Assembly: GCA_049975065.1 (NCBI GenBank)
Contig: JBNGDN010000001.1
DNA length: 64,000 bases
Source: Hydrogenovibrio sp049975065
GTDB taxonomy: Bacteria > Pseudomonadota > Gammaproteobacteria > Thiomicrospirales > Thiomicrospiraceae
Direction: 5' to 3' (one strand)
This document shows positions 50,956 to 59,853 of the stretch, in pieces. The position numbers and the translations under genes are program-made. The notes beneath the pieces are model-generated. The model ran no database searches, was not told the DNA's origin, and worked only from the letters and a program-made list of their open reading frames with translations. Position 1 is the first letter of the stretch, and each line of letters opens with the position of its first letter.

Positions 50956-52257
50956 ATGTCGCAATCAAAGGTCGAATCCGCCGTTTCGGCCTGGCTGGCG
51001 CAATATCCGCCGCCCAACCGCTTTTTGGTAGCGTTTAGTGGTGGTATGGATTCTGTGGTATTGTTGGACGCCTTATCTAGGGTATTGCCGCCCAATCGGC
51101 TCCGAGCGGTTTACATTCATCATGGGTTGCAACCCGAGGCGAGCGATTGGCAGGATTTTACCGCGGACTTCTGTCGTACGCGCGGCATTGAGTATCAGTC
51201 GGTGGCGGTGCAGGTGGCGACCGCCAAGCGTCAAGGCCTGGAAGCTTTGGCGCGTGCAGCACGCTATCAAGCCTTGTATGAATGCCTTGATGCCCAGACC
51301 ATTTTATTGACGGCGCACCATCTGCGAGATCAGGCGGAAACCTTTCTGCTCAATGCGTTGCGCGGTTGCGGCCTCTCTGGGTTAGCGGCCATGCCATCCG
51401 AAAAAACCGTGCGTTTCCAAGGGCGAGTGCACCTGCATGCTCGTCCACTTCTTGATGTGCCTTATTCGGCCTTGCAATTTTATGCGCACCAGCACCGTCT
51501 GACTTGGGTGGCGGATCCCTCCAATTCCGATCCGAGCTTTCGGCGGAATTTCATCCGCCATCGCGTGTGGCCACACATTGACCAGGCCTGGCCAAAAGCC
51601 GAAAAGACGTTAGGGCAAACCATTGAGCATCTGTCCGAATCCGTCTGTTTGTTGGATGCCTTGGCCAAGCAAGACCTGGATGGAGCAGTGATGAATGCCT
51701 ATCAATTAAGCTTGGAAGGGGTTTCCCGTTTGGGCGCTTTGCGGGTTAAAAATGCGTTGCGCTATTGGGCGCGTGAAGTGGCGCTGAATGTCCGCTTAAA
51801 CGAGACGGTTTACGCTTGGGTATTACAGTGCTTGCAGCATTCAAACCCTGAATCGCATCCGCGTTTAAAGCAGGCGGGCATGGAGTATCGTTGGCATCGA
51901 AATCAACTGTATGCTTTTTCAGAGGCCATGTTGCGCGTAATTGCCGATGCGGATTATCGTGTGGTTGGGGCGGACTTTCAGGCACAAAATTATTATTTTT
52001 CGCATAGGCTTTACCAAGGTACAGAAAGTGACCAGGCCTGGTTAAACGCCAGATTATCGTCCGATGGGGCTTGGGTGCGCGCGATGAAACCAGAAGATGT
52101 GCAGCGCCTCGGTTTGAAGTCGCGTCTGAAAAAATGGTTTCAGCGTCAAGGGGTGCCGCCTTGGGATCGTCGTCGCTGGCCGCTGTTGGAAAAAGATGGC
52201 GAAATCATCGCCGTTTTGGGCGGTGTTGAAGCGGATCTGTCGCATCGAACGGAATGA
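50956..52257 (+). CDS. tilS: tRNA(Ile)-lysidine synthase
   Basis: A 433-residue N-type ATP pyrophosphatase that adds lysine to C34 of tRNA-Ile(CAU), allowing AUA decoding. Seen: PP-loop FSGGMDSVVLL near residue 28, HHGLQPEASDW, HHLRDQAETFLLN, and the C-terminal substrate domain with KKWFQRQGVPPWDR. ATG 50956, seven bases after GAGG, is preferred to TTG 50950. Two CCAGGCCTGG copies lie in it, both encoding D-Q-A-W. Confidence 0.96.
   Translation: MSQSKVESAVSAWLAQYPPPNRFLVAFSGGMDSVVLLDALSRVLPPNRLRAVYIHHGLQPEASDWQDFTADFCRTRGIEYQSVAVQVATAKRQGLEALARAARYQALYECLDAQTILLTAHHLRDQAETFLLNALRGCGLSGLAAMPSEKTVRFQGRVHLHARPLLDVPYSALQFYAHQHRLTWVADPSNSDPSFRRNFIRHRVWPHIDQAWPKAEKTLGQTIEHLSESVCLLDALAKQDLDGAVMNAYQLSLEGVSRLGALRVKNALRYWAREVALNVRLNETVYAWVLQCLQHSNPESHPRLKQAGMEYRWHRNQLYAFSEAMLRVIADADYRVVGADFQAQNYYFSHRLYQGTESDQAWLNARLSSDGAWVRAMKPEDVQRLGLKSRLKKWFQRQGVPPWDRRRWPLLEKDGEIIAVLGGVEADLSHRTE
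51582..51591. repeat. CCAGGCCTGG palindrome, copy 14
   Basis: In tilS, D-Q-A-W frame. Confidence 0.95.
52032..52041. repeat. CCAGGCCTGG palindrome, copy 15
   Basis: In tilS, D-Q-A-W frame, 450 bases after copy 14. Confidence 0.95.
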
Positions 52258-52261
52258 ATGA

Positions 52262-52290
52262 TTGCCCAAAAAACGGGGTTACGGTATAAT
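52262..52290 (+). promoter_or_regulatory. Promoter of pyrG with a long leader
   Basis: TTGCCC at 52262, 17 bases and a perfect TATAAT at 52285, directly after the tilS stop. The leader to pyrG would be about 270 nt and holds the dispersed repeat at 52437. Confidence 0.65.
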
Positions 52291-52436
52291 TTGATTCCAT
52301 TCTGATTATCCAATTCCGGTAGGTACTAGCCAGTTTCAAAGGCATTTTTTAATGATGTCTTTAACCCGAATGTTTTATGGATTTGTGCCGAAATTGCGCA
52401 GAACCTTGTTTTCACAAGGAAATTTTCGAAGAAGTG

Positions 52437-52517
52437 TCGTATTCATGATTACGGCCGACTGAGAAAATATTTCTTGTAGAATCAAGGAGCAAGCAAGGTC
52501 GGTGCAAATTTGTGAAA
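52437..52517 (+). repeat. Dispersed intergenic repeat, copy A (pyrG leader)
   Basis: From TCGTATTCATGATTACGGCC to AAGGTCGGTGCAAAT this matches the sequence at 59896-59974 at roughly three of four bases, including the shared core GAATCAAGG. It is not coding. Confidence 0.6.
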
Positions 52518-52568
52518 TATTCGGGTTAACTGAATAATGCTGAATTAAGTCCAAGCTAAAGTGATTTC

Positions 52569-54194
52569 ATGACAAAGTTTATATTCGTAACAGGCGGTGT
52601 GGTTTCTTCTCTCGGGAAGGGCATTGCGGCCGCGTCTCTCGGCTCTATTTTAGAAGCGAGAGGGCTTAAAGTCAGTATGCTGAAAATGGATCCGTATATT
52701 AATGTGGATCCGGGCACCATGAGCCCGTTTCAACATGGCGAAGTCTTTGTGACCGATGATGGCGCTGAAACCGACTTGGATTTAGGGCATTATGAGCGTT
52801 TTGTACAACGTAATTTTACGCGACGCAATAGCTTTTCGACCGGTCAGGTTTACGAAAAAGTGATTCGCAATGAGCGGCGCGGCGATTATTTGGGCGGGAC
52901 GGTTCAGGTGATTCCGCACATTACCGATGAAATTAAACATCGCATTCGGTTAGCCGCGGCCGGTGCGGATGTGGCTTTGGTGGAAGTGGGCGGCACGGTA
53001 GGGGATATTGAGTCCCTGCCGTTCTTGGAAGCCATTCGTCAACTCGGTGTGGAAGTTGGTCGTGAACGTGCCCTTTTTATGCATTTGACGCTTCTGCCTT
53101 ATATCGCCGTGGCCGGAGAAGTGAAAACCAAACCCACGCAGCACTCCGTCAAAGAGTTGCGTTCCATCGGGATTCAGCCGGATGTGCTGATTTGCCGTTC
53201 TGAACGCCCCCTGGAAGCTTCCGAAAAACGTAAGATTGCGCTTTTCACCAATGTGGAGGAGCAGGCGGTCATCAATTCACTGGACGCGCGCACCATTTAC
53301 GAGGTGCCCAGAATGCTGCATGAACAAGGTTTGGATGAATTGGTTACAAATCGTTTTCGCTTGGATGTGCCGGTAGCGGACTTGTCGGACTGGGATCGGG
53401 TCGTGGATGCGCAAATGCATCCCAAGCAGTCGGTGGATATTGCCATGGTCGGCAAGTATGTGGATTTGACCGAAGCCTATAAATCGTTGATTGAAGCGCT
53501 GATTCATGGTGGTATCAAAACGCTGACGCAAGTGAATATTCACTATATTGATTCCGAGGACATTGAAAAAAACGGCACCGAAGCCTTGCAGAAAATGGAT
53601 GCGGTGCTGGTGCCGGGCGGCTTTGGCGAACGTGGCGTTGAAGGTAAAATTCAAGCGATTCGTTTTGCCCGTGAAAACAAAGTGCCTTATCTGGGGATTT
53701 GCTTGGGGATGCAAATGGCGGTGGTGGAGTTTGCCCGTCATGTCGCCGGGTTGGATAATGCGCACAGCACTGAGTTGAATGCCGACACCCCAACGCCGGT
53801 GGTGGCCTTGATTACCGAGTGGACGGATGAAAACGGTGAGTTGGTCGAGCGTGACGAAACCACGGATCTCGGCGGCACCATGCGTTTAGGCGCGCAAGGG
53901 TGTTTGTTGGTGGCCGGAACGAAAATTGCAGAAATCTATGGTCAAACGCTCATCCGTGAGCGTCATCGACATCGTTATGAAGTCAATGATGGCTATATCG
54001 CCAAGCTGGAAAAAGCCGGGTTGATTATTTCCGGGCGTTCGGAAGACGGTAATCTGGTGGAAACGATTGAAATTGAAAACCACCCTTGGTTTGTGGCGTG
54101 TCAGTTCCATCCAGAATTTACATCGACCCCGCGAAACGGTCACCCTTTGTTCAAAGCCTTTGTTGAAGCTGCGAACACTCACAAAAACGCTTAG
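52569..54194 (+). CDS. pyrG: CTP synthase
   Basis: A 541-residue enzyme that aminates UTP to CTP with glutamine as nitrogen donor. Seen: synthetase domain with FVTGGVVSSLGKGIAAASLG, MDPYINVDPGTMSPFQHGEVFVT cut short here to its start, then a class I glutamine amidotransferase domain with the nucleophile C378 in LGICLGMQ and the CQFHPEFTS histidine-glutamate pair. Length and motifs are complete. It precedes kdsA, as is usual for the group. Confidence 0.97.
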   Translation: MTKFIFVTGGVVSSLGKGIAAASLGSILEARGLKVSMLKMDPYINVDPGTMSPFQHGEVFVTDDGAETDLDLGHYERFVQRNFTRRNSFSTGQVYEKVIRNERRGDYLGGTVQVIPHITDEIKHRIRLAAAGADVALVEVGGTVGDIESLPFLEAIRQLGVEVGRERALFMHLTLLPYIAVAGEVKTKPTQHSVKELRSIGIQPDVLICRSERPLEASEKRKIALFTNVEEQAVINSLDARTIYEVPRMLHEQGLDELVTNRFRLDVPVADLSDWDRVVDAQMHPKQSVDIAMVGKYVDLTEAYKSLIEALIHGGIKTLTQVNIHYIDSEDIEKNGTEALQKMDAVLVPGGFGERGVEGKIQAIRFARENKVPYLGICLGMQMAVVEFARHVAGLDNAHSTELNADTPTPVVALITEWTDENGELVERDETTDLGGTMRLGAQGCLLVAGTKIAEIYGQTLIRERHRHRYEVNDGYIAKLEKAGLIISGRSEDGNLVETIEIENHPWFVACQFHPEFTSTPRNGHPLFKAFVEAANTHKNA

Positions 54195-54236
54195 AGATCT
54201 TGGTTGTAACGCTCTCTTTTATGAAAAGGCATTGAA

Positions 54237-55070
54237 ATGAATTTATGCGGTTTTAAAGTTGGAATCGATCAACCGTTATTTTTGATTGCGGGTCCGTGTG
54301 TGATCGAATCGGAACAGTTGGCACTGGATACAGCCGAGCAGCTGAAAGTTTTGACCGACACCTTGGGCATTCCGTTTATTTTTAAATCGTCTTACGATAA
54401 GGCGAATCGTTCGTCCACCAAAAGCTTTCGCGGCTTAGGGATTGAAGAAGGCTTGCGTATTTTGCAGAAAGTGAAAGACGAGATCGGCGTGCCGGTTTTG
54501 ACGGATGTGCATGAAGACACGCCATTGGATGAAGTGGCGTCGGTAGTGGATGTGATGCAAACGCCAGCCTTCTTAGTGCGTCAAACCAACTTTATTCAAA
54601 ACGTCTGCCGCCAAGGCCTGCCGGTCAATATCAAAAAAGGTCAGTTTCAGGCGCCTTGGGATATGGATCAGGTGGTATTGAAAGCGAGAGAAGTCGGGAA
54701 CGATCAAATTATGGTCTGTGATCGCGGTACGTCCTTTGGTTACAACACCTTGATTTCCGATATGCGCGGCCTGGCGTCCATGCGTCAAACCGGCTGTCCG
54801 GTGGTGTTTGATGCGACGCACTCCGTGCAGCAGCCGGGTGGGCAAGGCACCACTTCCGGCGGGCAGCGTGAAATGGTTCCGGTGTTGGCGCGTGCTGCCG
54901 TAGCAGCCGGTGTCTCCGGTGTTTTTATGGAAACCCATCCGAATCCGGAAAAAGCCTTGTCAGACGGCCCGAATATGTGGCCACTGGGGAATTTGAAGCC
55001 CTTACTGGAAACCCTGAAGTCCATTGACGATGCGGTCAAGGAAAAAGGCTTTATTGAAAACCTGTCCTAG
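54237..55070 (+). CDS. kdsA: 3-deoxy-D-manno-octulosonate-8-phosphate synthase
   Basis: A 277-residue barrel enzyme that joins arabinose 5-phosphate and PEP for the KDO sugar of lipopolysaccharide. Seen: IAGPCVIESEQLA, FKSSYDKANRSS, DVHEDTPLDEV, VNIKKGQFQAPWDM, CDRGTSFGYNTLISDMR and FDATHSVQQPGG. It is typical in size and complete. The stop codon is part of a long downstream hairpin. Confidence 0.97.
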   Translation: MNLCGFKVGIDQPLFLIAGPCVIESEQLALDTAEQLKVLTDTLGIPFIFKSSYDKANRSSTKSFRGLGIEEGLRILQKVKDEIGVPVLTDVHEDTPLDEVASVVDVMQTPAFLVRQTNFIQNVCRQGLPVNIKKGQFQAPWDMDQVVLKAREVGNDQIMVCDRGTSFGYNTLISDMRGLASMRQTGCPVVFDATHSVQQPGGQGTTSGGQREMVPVLARAAVAAGVSGVFMETHPNPEKALSDGPNMWPLGNLKPLLETLKSIDDAVKEKGFIENLS

Positions 55071-55123
55071 CCCGAAAAGTTCATAAATCACGCCCCTTTT
55101 CGCTTTTATGAATTTCCGGGCTA
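55068..55123 (+). repeat. Long inverted repeat starting at the kdsA stop codon
   Basis: TAGCCCGAAAAGTTCATAAA pairs with TTTATGAATTTCCGGGCTA, two mismatches, around a C-rich loop. No T-run follows, so it may stabilise the kdsA 3' end more than terminate. The TAGCC(C/G)GAAAA start recurs at 46407 and 59854. Confidence 0.7.
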
Positions 55124-55237
55124 AAACCGGCTTCAAAAGCCGATAAACCGAATTTGTCATCCGGCTGCCATAATCTGTTTTTAGAATGCAACGGATGAAA
55201 CCAATAAACTGAGTTGAAAAGAAATAGGAAAATGCAC

Positions 55238-56518
55238 ATGTCATTGATTAAAGAGATTAAAGCACGTCAAGTCATCGATTCCCGTGGTAACCCGACGGTG
55301 GAAGCTGATGTGATTCTGGAAGACGGTTCAAAAGGTCGTGGTATTTCGCCCTCCGGCGCCTCCACCGGCTCGCGTGAAGCGATTGAGTTGCGAGACGGTG
55401 ATGCCTCGAAATTCGGCGGTAAAGGCGTTTTGAAAGCGGTCAATAATATTAACACCGAAATCAAAGCCTGTTTGCTGGGCAAAGACGCTACCGACCAAGC
55501 CGCGATTGACAAGGCGATGATCGAGTTGGACGGAACCGACAATAAAGCCCGTTTGGGCGCCAATGCGATTTTGGCGGTTTCGATTGCGGTGGCGCAAGCG
55601 GCGGCAAAGTCCAAAGGCTTGCCCTTGTATGCTTACTTGAAAACCGACGATTACAAAATGCCGGTTCCGATGATGAACATCATCAACGGTGGTGAGCACG
55701 CTGACAACTCGGTGGATTTCCAGGAATTTATGATTATGCCGGTCGGCGCACCGTCCATTGCAGAAGCCATTCGCTATGGTGCTGAGGTGTTTCATGCGCT
55801 GAAAAAAGTGTTGCACGATAAAGGCTATAATACGGCGGTGGGCGATGAAGGTGGTTTTGCACCGGATCTGAAATCCAATGAAGAAGCGATTCAAGTGATT
55901 TTGGAAGCGATCGAAAACGCCGGCTACAAAGCGGGTGAAGACATTATGATTGCGATGGATGCCGCGTCTTCCGAGTTGTATAAAGACGGTCAATATTATC
56001 TGGCGTCTGAAGATAAGACTCTATCTTCCGAACAGATGGTGGATTTACTGTCCAGTTGGGTGGATAAGTACCCGATTATTTCGATTGAAGATGGTTTGGA
56101 CGAGTCCGACTGGGACGGCTTCAAATATCAGACGGAAAAAGACGGCAAGCGTTTGCAAGTGGTCGGAGACGATTTGTTTGTCACGAATCCAAAGATTTTG
56201 CAAGAAGGGATCGACAAAGGCATTGCCAACTCGATTTTGATTAAAATCAATCAGATTGGTACTTTGACCGAAACCTTTAAAGCGATTCAAATGGCCAAAG
56301 ACGCCGGTTATACGGCGGTGGTATCACACCGTTCCGGTGAAACCGAAGATACGGTCATTGCCGATATTGCGGTGGCGACGGGTGCCGGACAAATCAAAAC
56401 CGGTTCCATGTCCAGAACGGATCGTATCGCGAAATACAACCAGTTGATTCGCATTGAAGAAGAGTTGGGCGATGCGGCGGTGTACCCTGGAAAAGACGCC
56501 TTCTATAACCTGAAATAA
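55238..56518 (+). CDS. eno: Enolase
   Basis: A 426-residue glycolytic enzyme converting 2-phosphoglycerate to PEP. Seen: DSRGNPTVEADV, SGASTGSREAIELRDGD, VGDEGGFAPDL, SIEDGLDESDWDGF, the catalytic lysine in ILIKINQIGTLTET and VSHRSGETED. ATG 55238 is chosen because AGGAA then lies at the right distance; two earlier in-frame ATGs are too close or unsupported. PEP from enolase also feeds KdsA. Confidence 0.97.
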   Translation: MSLIKEIKARQVIDSRGNPTVEADVILEDGSKGRGISPSGASTGSREAIELRDGDASKFGGKGVLKAVNNINTEIKACLLGKDATDQAAIDKAMIELDGTDNKARLGANAILAVSIAVAQAAAKSKGLPLYAYLKTDDYKMPVPMMNIINGGEHADNSVDFQEFMIMPVGAPSIAEAIRYGAEVFHALKKVLHDKGYNTAVGDEGGFAPDLKSNEEAIQVILEAIENAGYKAGEDIMIAMDAASSELYKDGQYYLASEDKTLSSEQMVDLLSSWVDKYPIISIEDGLDESDWDGFKYQTEKDGKRLQVVGDDLFVTNPKILQEGIDKGIANSILIKINQIGTLTETFKAIQMAKDAGYTAVVSHRSGETEDTVIADIAVATGAGQIKTGSMSRTDRIAKYNQLIRIEEELGDAAVYPGKDAFYNLK

Positions 56519-56530
56519 TCCGGGTTAATC

Positions 56531-56932
56531 TTGAAAATCATCTACATTGCGTTCGCAATTGTTATTTTGATTCTACAGGTTCGCCTCTTGTCATCGGACG
56601 GTGGCGTGGGCGAACTGATGTCTTTGCAAAACAAGCTGGATGCGTTTCAGGCGAAAATTGATGCTTTGGAACATCAAAATTTTTTGCTTCGCAAGGAAGT
56701 CAAAGATTTGCAATCCAATACCCAAGCCATTGAAACCATTGCCCGTCAGAAACTGGGCATGATCGGTGAAAATGAGGTCTTTATTAAAGTGGTTGAACTG
56801 CCTAAGGTTCCGGCCGCAACGGAACCCTCAATCACATCGGTGCCTTCTCCTGAAAACCCTATTGAAAATCAAGCTTCAGACAAAGATTCTGAGCCATCCT
56901 CCGACACCTCACTGAGCAAATCGTCTGACTAG
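56531..56932 (+). CDS. ftsB: Cell-division protein FtsB (septum formation initiator)
   Basis: A 133-residue bitopic membrane protein. Seen: short N-terminus, one transmembrane helix about residues 3-22, then a periplasmic coiled coil (LQNKLDAFQAKIDALEHQN) and ARQKLGMIGENEVFIKV. It joins FtsL and FtsQ to activate septal wall synthesis. TTG start. A serine- and proline-rich tail of about 35 residues extends beyond the usual family end. It follows eno by 12 bases, the usual pairing. Confidence 0.92.
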   Translation: MKIIYIAFAIVILILQVRLLSSDGGVGELMSLQNKLDAFQAKIDALEHQNFLLRKEVKDLQSNTQAIETIARQKLGMIGENEVFIKVVELPKVPAATEPSITSVPSPENPIENQASDKDSEPSSDTSLSKSSD

Positions 56933-56940
56933 AATGCAAT

Positions 56941-56966
56941 CGCTCTGATTAACCGCTCTGATTAAA
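56941..56966. repeat. 2 x 13 bp tandem repeat
   Basis: CGCTCTGATTAAC followed by CGCTCTGATTAAA, between the convergent ftsB and Smr genes. Confidence 0.88.
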
Positions 56967-56983
56967 CGCTTTGTTCACTCGGG

Positions 56984-57571
56984 CTATTTGTCGGTGCCGC
57001 TTGTCGTACCTTGTTTTTTTAAAAATACGTACACGGCGCCAGTGCCACCGTGCTTGGGTTGCGCGCTGCAAAAGGCCAGAACTTGAGGCCATTGTGGTAA
57101 ACGACAATTGACTAGATTTTTTAAAACCGGTTGCTTCGATTCGGAGTTGTAGCCCTTGCCGTGCACAATGATAAGGTATCGCGCTTTGTGGGCAATGGCT
57201 TCCTGAAGAAACCGAGCAAGTGCTTTGTCCGCCTGAGCTTCGGTCAAGCCATGCAGGTCGAGTTCAAACGCGGTTGAAAAGTCGCCTTTTTTTAACCGTT
57301 TAAAATCCTGTGCCGAACAGTCTGGTTGTCGGTATTCGAGCGTTTCAAACGCAGAAACGCTCTGGGTAGAGTTTTCCCAGGCCTGGTGTTTCATTGAAAA
57401 TGAGGTCTGATTGTCGAGATGATGACTGGGGTGATGCGACGTTTTGGTGCGCTTGCGTGGGCGGAGGTGTCCTGCCGCATTGGGTGAGTAAGCTTTGGAC
57501 GTTTTGAGTTTTTGTACGTCCTTTACGGCTTGTTCAAACAGGGATTTATCTGCATCTGAAATGGACGACAT
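56984..57571 (-). CDS. Smr-domain protein (SmrA/SmrB-like)
   Basis: A 195-residue protein with a C-terminal Smr domain (residues about 100-188). Seen: LDLHGLT, the catalytic-type IVHGKGYNSE and HGGTGAVYVFL, all kept. SmrB in E. coli cleaves mRNA between collided ribosomes, and SmrA is a related nuclease; I cannot separate the two by eye. The N-terminal half is basic and low in complexity, as in both. Contains a CCAGGCCTGG copy encoding Q-A-W on the minus strand. Confidence 0.85.
   Translation of the reverse strand: MSSISDADKSLFEQAVKDVQKLKTSKAYSPNAAGHLRPRKRTKTSHHPSHHLDNQTSFSMKHQAWENSTQSVSAFETLEYRQPDCSAQDFKRLKKGDFSTAFELDLHGLTEAQADKALARFLQEAIAHKARYLIIVHGKGYNSESKQPVLKNLVNCRLPQWPQVLAFCSAQPKHGGTGAVYVFLKKQGTTSGTDK
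57377..57386. repeat. CCAGGCCTGG palindrome, copy 16
   Basis: In the Smr gene on the minus strand, Q-A-W frame. Confidence 0.95.
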
Positions 57572-57700
57572 AGGCTATAATGACAGGCTTTAAAAACGTT
57601 ATTTTAGCGCAGAAAGTCTTTGTTATGAAGAATTCGCGCTTCCCGTCAGTCGTGTTCAACCGAATGGACGGCAAGCCCTTTAAACGAACCAAGCGTTCAA

Positions 57701-57780
57701 CAGGACCTTATAAAAAAATTCAGAACCTCATAATAATATTCAGGACTTCATAATAATATTCAGGATCTTATGAAAATACT
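57701..57780 (+). repeat. 4 x 20 bp tandem repeat over the surE start
   Basis: Four diverged 20-bp units each begin CAG(G/A)A and carry (C/T)T(T/C)AT about five bases later. In the last unit this becomes CAGGATCTTATG, the ribosome-binding site and start codon of surE. The first three lack ATG. Confidence 0.92.
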
Positions 57781-58525
57781 ACTCTCCAATGACGACGGTT
57801 ATGATGCGCCAGGCATTCAAGCCTTGTGGAATTGTATGCAAACCCTCAATGTGCATTCTGAGCTTCGGCTGATTGCGCCGGATCGGAATCGCAGCGCCGC
57901 CAGTAATTCTTTAACACTGATGGAGCCTTTGCGGATTAAATCGCATGGCGAGTCGATCTACAGTGTGAATGGCACCCCTACGGATTGTGTCCATTTAGGC
58001 ATCAATGGCGCTTTGGATTTTCAGCCCGATATGGTGCTTTCGGGCATCAATGCGGGTGCGAATATGGGGGATGACGTTCTCTATTCGGGGACAGTGGCGG
58101 CGGCGACGGAAGGGCGGTTTCTTGGTAAACCCTCCATTGCGGTTTCCTTGTGCGGTGAAACCCATTTTGAAACGGCCACGCATGTTATCAGCCATCTATT
58201 TAAAGCGTATCAGACGCTGCCGTTGGATCGCACGACCATTTTAAACATCAATGTCCCCGATATTCCAATCGAGGCCTTAAAGGGCATTCGGATCACTCGT
58301 TTAGGCAAGCGACATTGTTCCGAAAGGGTCGTTTGCACACAAGACCCGCGTGGTAAACCCATTTACTGGGTCGGTCCAGCTGGCGAAGCGGAGGATGCGG
58401 CTGAGGGCACCGATTTTCATGCGGTTGAACAAGGGTATGCTTCCATAACGCCTTTGAAAATTGATTTAACGCATTATGAAATGCAAGCCCTGTTAAACGG
58501 GTGTTTTGACGGGTGCGTGACCTGA
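57770..58525 (+). CDS. surE: 5'/3'-nucleotidase SurE
   Basis: A 251-residue metal-dependent nucleotidase and exopolyphosphatase. Seen: LLSNDDGYDAPGI with the metal aspartates, APDRNRSAASNSLTL, VNGTPTDCVHLG and LSGINAGANMGDDVLYSGTVAAA. ATG 57770 with CAGGAT four bases away; both arose within the last unit of a tandem repeat. It heads the conserved surE-pcm-yqaA-nlpD cluster for stationary-phase repair. Confidence 0.96.
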   Translation: MKILLSNDDGYDAPGIQALWNCMQTLNVHSELRLIAPDRNRSAASNSLTLMEPLRIKSHGESIYSVNGTPTDCVHLGINGALDFQPDMVLSGINAGANMGDDVLYSGTVAAATEGRFLGKPSIAVSLCGETHFETATHVISHLFKAYQTLPLDRTTILNINVPDIPIEALKGIRITRLGKRHCSERVVCTQDPRGKPIYWVGPAGEAEDAAEGTDFHAVEQGYASITPLKIDLTHYEMQALLNGCFDGCVT

Positions 58526-58540
58526 TGGACAGGGGCTGAA

Positions 58541-59242
58541 ATGGCTAGGCTGGCAGAAGCGGTCATCTATCCGAATGAGGCGTTTCAAGCCGAGCAAGGT
58601 ATGGGAATGACATCGCAGCGTACCCGTAACCGGCTGATAGAGCGCCTTTGGCAAAACGGGGTCAAGGATGAGGCGGTGCTGAATGCCATGCGGGTCACGC
58701 CGCGCCATGTCTTTATAGACGAAGCCCTAGCTTCACGCGCTTATGAGGATACGGCGTTGCCGATCGGATTCGGTCAAACCATTTCGCAACCCTGGGTGGT
58801 GGCTCAAATGACGGCTTGGTTACGGGCGGGTCAAGCGGTGAAGCGCGTACTGGAAGTGGGGACGGGTTCCGGTTACCAAGCGGCGATTCTGGGATTATTG
58901 GTGGATGAGGTTTATACGGTTGAGCGTATTGAACCTTTGATGTTGCGTGCGCGTAGGGTGCTGCAGCATTTACAATTGAAAAATGTCGAAGTTGCCTTGT
59001 CCGATGGGCATTGGGGCTGGCCTGAAAAAGCCCCCTTCGATGCCATTCTGTGCGCGGCATCACCGCAGACTGTGCCAGAGGCGCTTTTGGCACAATTGGT
59101 GGATGGCGGTCGTCTGGTGATGCCGGTGGGGGGCGCTCGACAGCGTTTGTGCGGTTTCGTCAAAACCGGTGAAAAGGTGACCGAAACCGACTTGGGTGAG
59201 GTTTTGTTTGTGCCCATGCTGACGGGGCTGGAATCCGATTAG
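58541..59242 (+). CDS. pcm: Protein-L-isoaspartate O-methyltransferase
   Basis: A 233-residue SAM-dependent enzyme that repairs isoaspartate in aged proteins. Seen: MTSQRTRNRLIERL, ALPIGFGQTISQPWVVAQM, the SAM loop VLEVGTGSGYQAAIL, VYTVERI and DAILCAASPQTVP. It starts 15 bases after surE with AGGGG before ATG. Confidence 0.96.
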   Translation: MARLAEAVIYPNEAFQAEQGMGMTSQRTRNRLIERLWQNGVKDEAVLNAMRVTPRHVFIDEALASRAYEDTALPIGFGQTISQPWVVAQMTAWLRAGQAVKRVLEVGTGSGYQAAILGLLVDEVYTVERIEPLMLRARRVLQHLQLKNVEVALSDGHWGWPEKAPFDAILCAASPQTVPEALLAQLVDGGRLVMPVGGARQRLCGFVKTGEKVTETDLGEVLFVPMLTGLESD

Positions 59243-59272
59243 GTCTGGTGCGGCTGTTACGATGAGAAAATA

Positions 59273-59851
59273 ATGAAGTTCTTCAGTTATTTGTACGATA
59301 AAACCCTGCGGTGGTCTCGACACCCTAAAGCGCCTTGGTACTTGGGGGGGATGAGTTTTGCAGAGGCCTCTTTTTTTCCGATACCGCCGGATGTGATGTT
59401 GATGCCAATGAGTCTGGCGCAGCCGCAACGGGCTTATTATTTTGCCTGGTTGACGACAATCACTTCTTTGCTGGGCGGGCTTTTCGGATATGCCATTGGG
59501 TATTGGATGCTGGAGGCGGTCTGGCCGTTGATTGAAGCGGCGCATTATGTGGAAAAATACCACGCCATCGAAGGGTTCTTTGCGGAGTATGGTTTTTGGA
59601 TTGTGTTTTTGGCTGGGTTCAGCCCGATTCCTTATAAACTCTTTACGATCAGTGCCGGAGCCAGTAATATGGCCTTACTGCCTTTTATCTTGGCTTCTTT
59701 TGTCGGGCGTGGTGCGCGCTTTTTTCTGGTGGCGGCCTTGATGAAATGGGGTGGGGAGCGTTATGAATCTAAAATTCGGCAATACATCGACTGGATAGGG
59801 TACGGTTTTATTGTGCTGGTAATGCTGTATATTTTAATTAAGCAGATATAG
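59273..59851 (+). CDS. YqaA-type DedA (VTT-domain) membrane protein
   Basis: A 192-residue inner-membrane protein. Seen: AEASFFPIPPDVMLMPM, the re-entrant loop region, GLFGYAIGYW, and FLAGFSPIPYKLFTISAGASNM, the second half-helix repeat of DedA proteins. DedA proteins move undecaprenyl phosphate or other lipids, or protons; the YqaA branch is uncharacterised. Placement between pcm and nlpD is conserved. Confidence 0.88.
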   Translation: MKFFSYLYDKTLRWSRHPKAPWYLGGMSFAEASFFPIPPDVMLMPMSLAQPQRAYYFAWLTTITSLLGGLFGYAIGYWMLEAVWPLIEAAHYVEKYHAIEGFFAEYGFWIVFLAGFSPIPYKLFTISAGASNMALLPFILASFVGRGARFFLVAALMKWGGERYESKIRQYIDWIGYGFIVLVMLYILIKQI

Positions 59852-59853
59852 TC

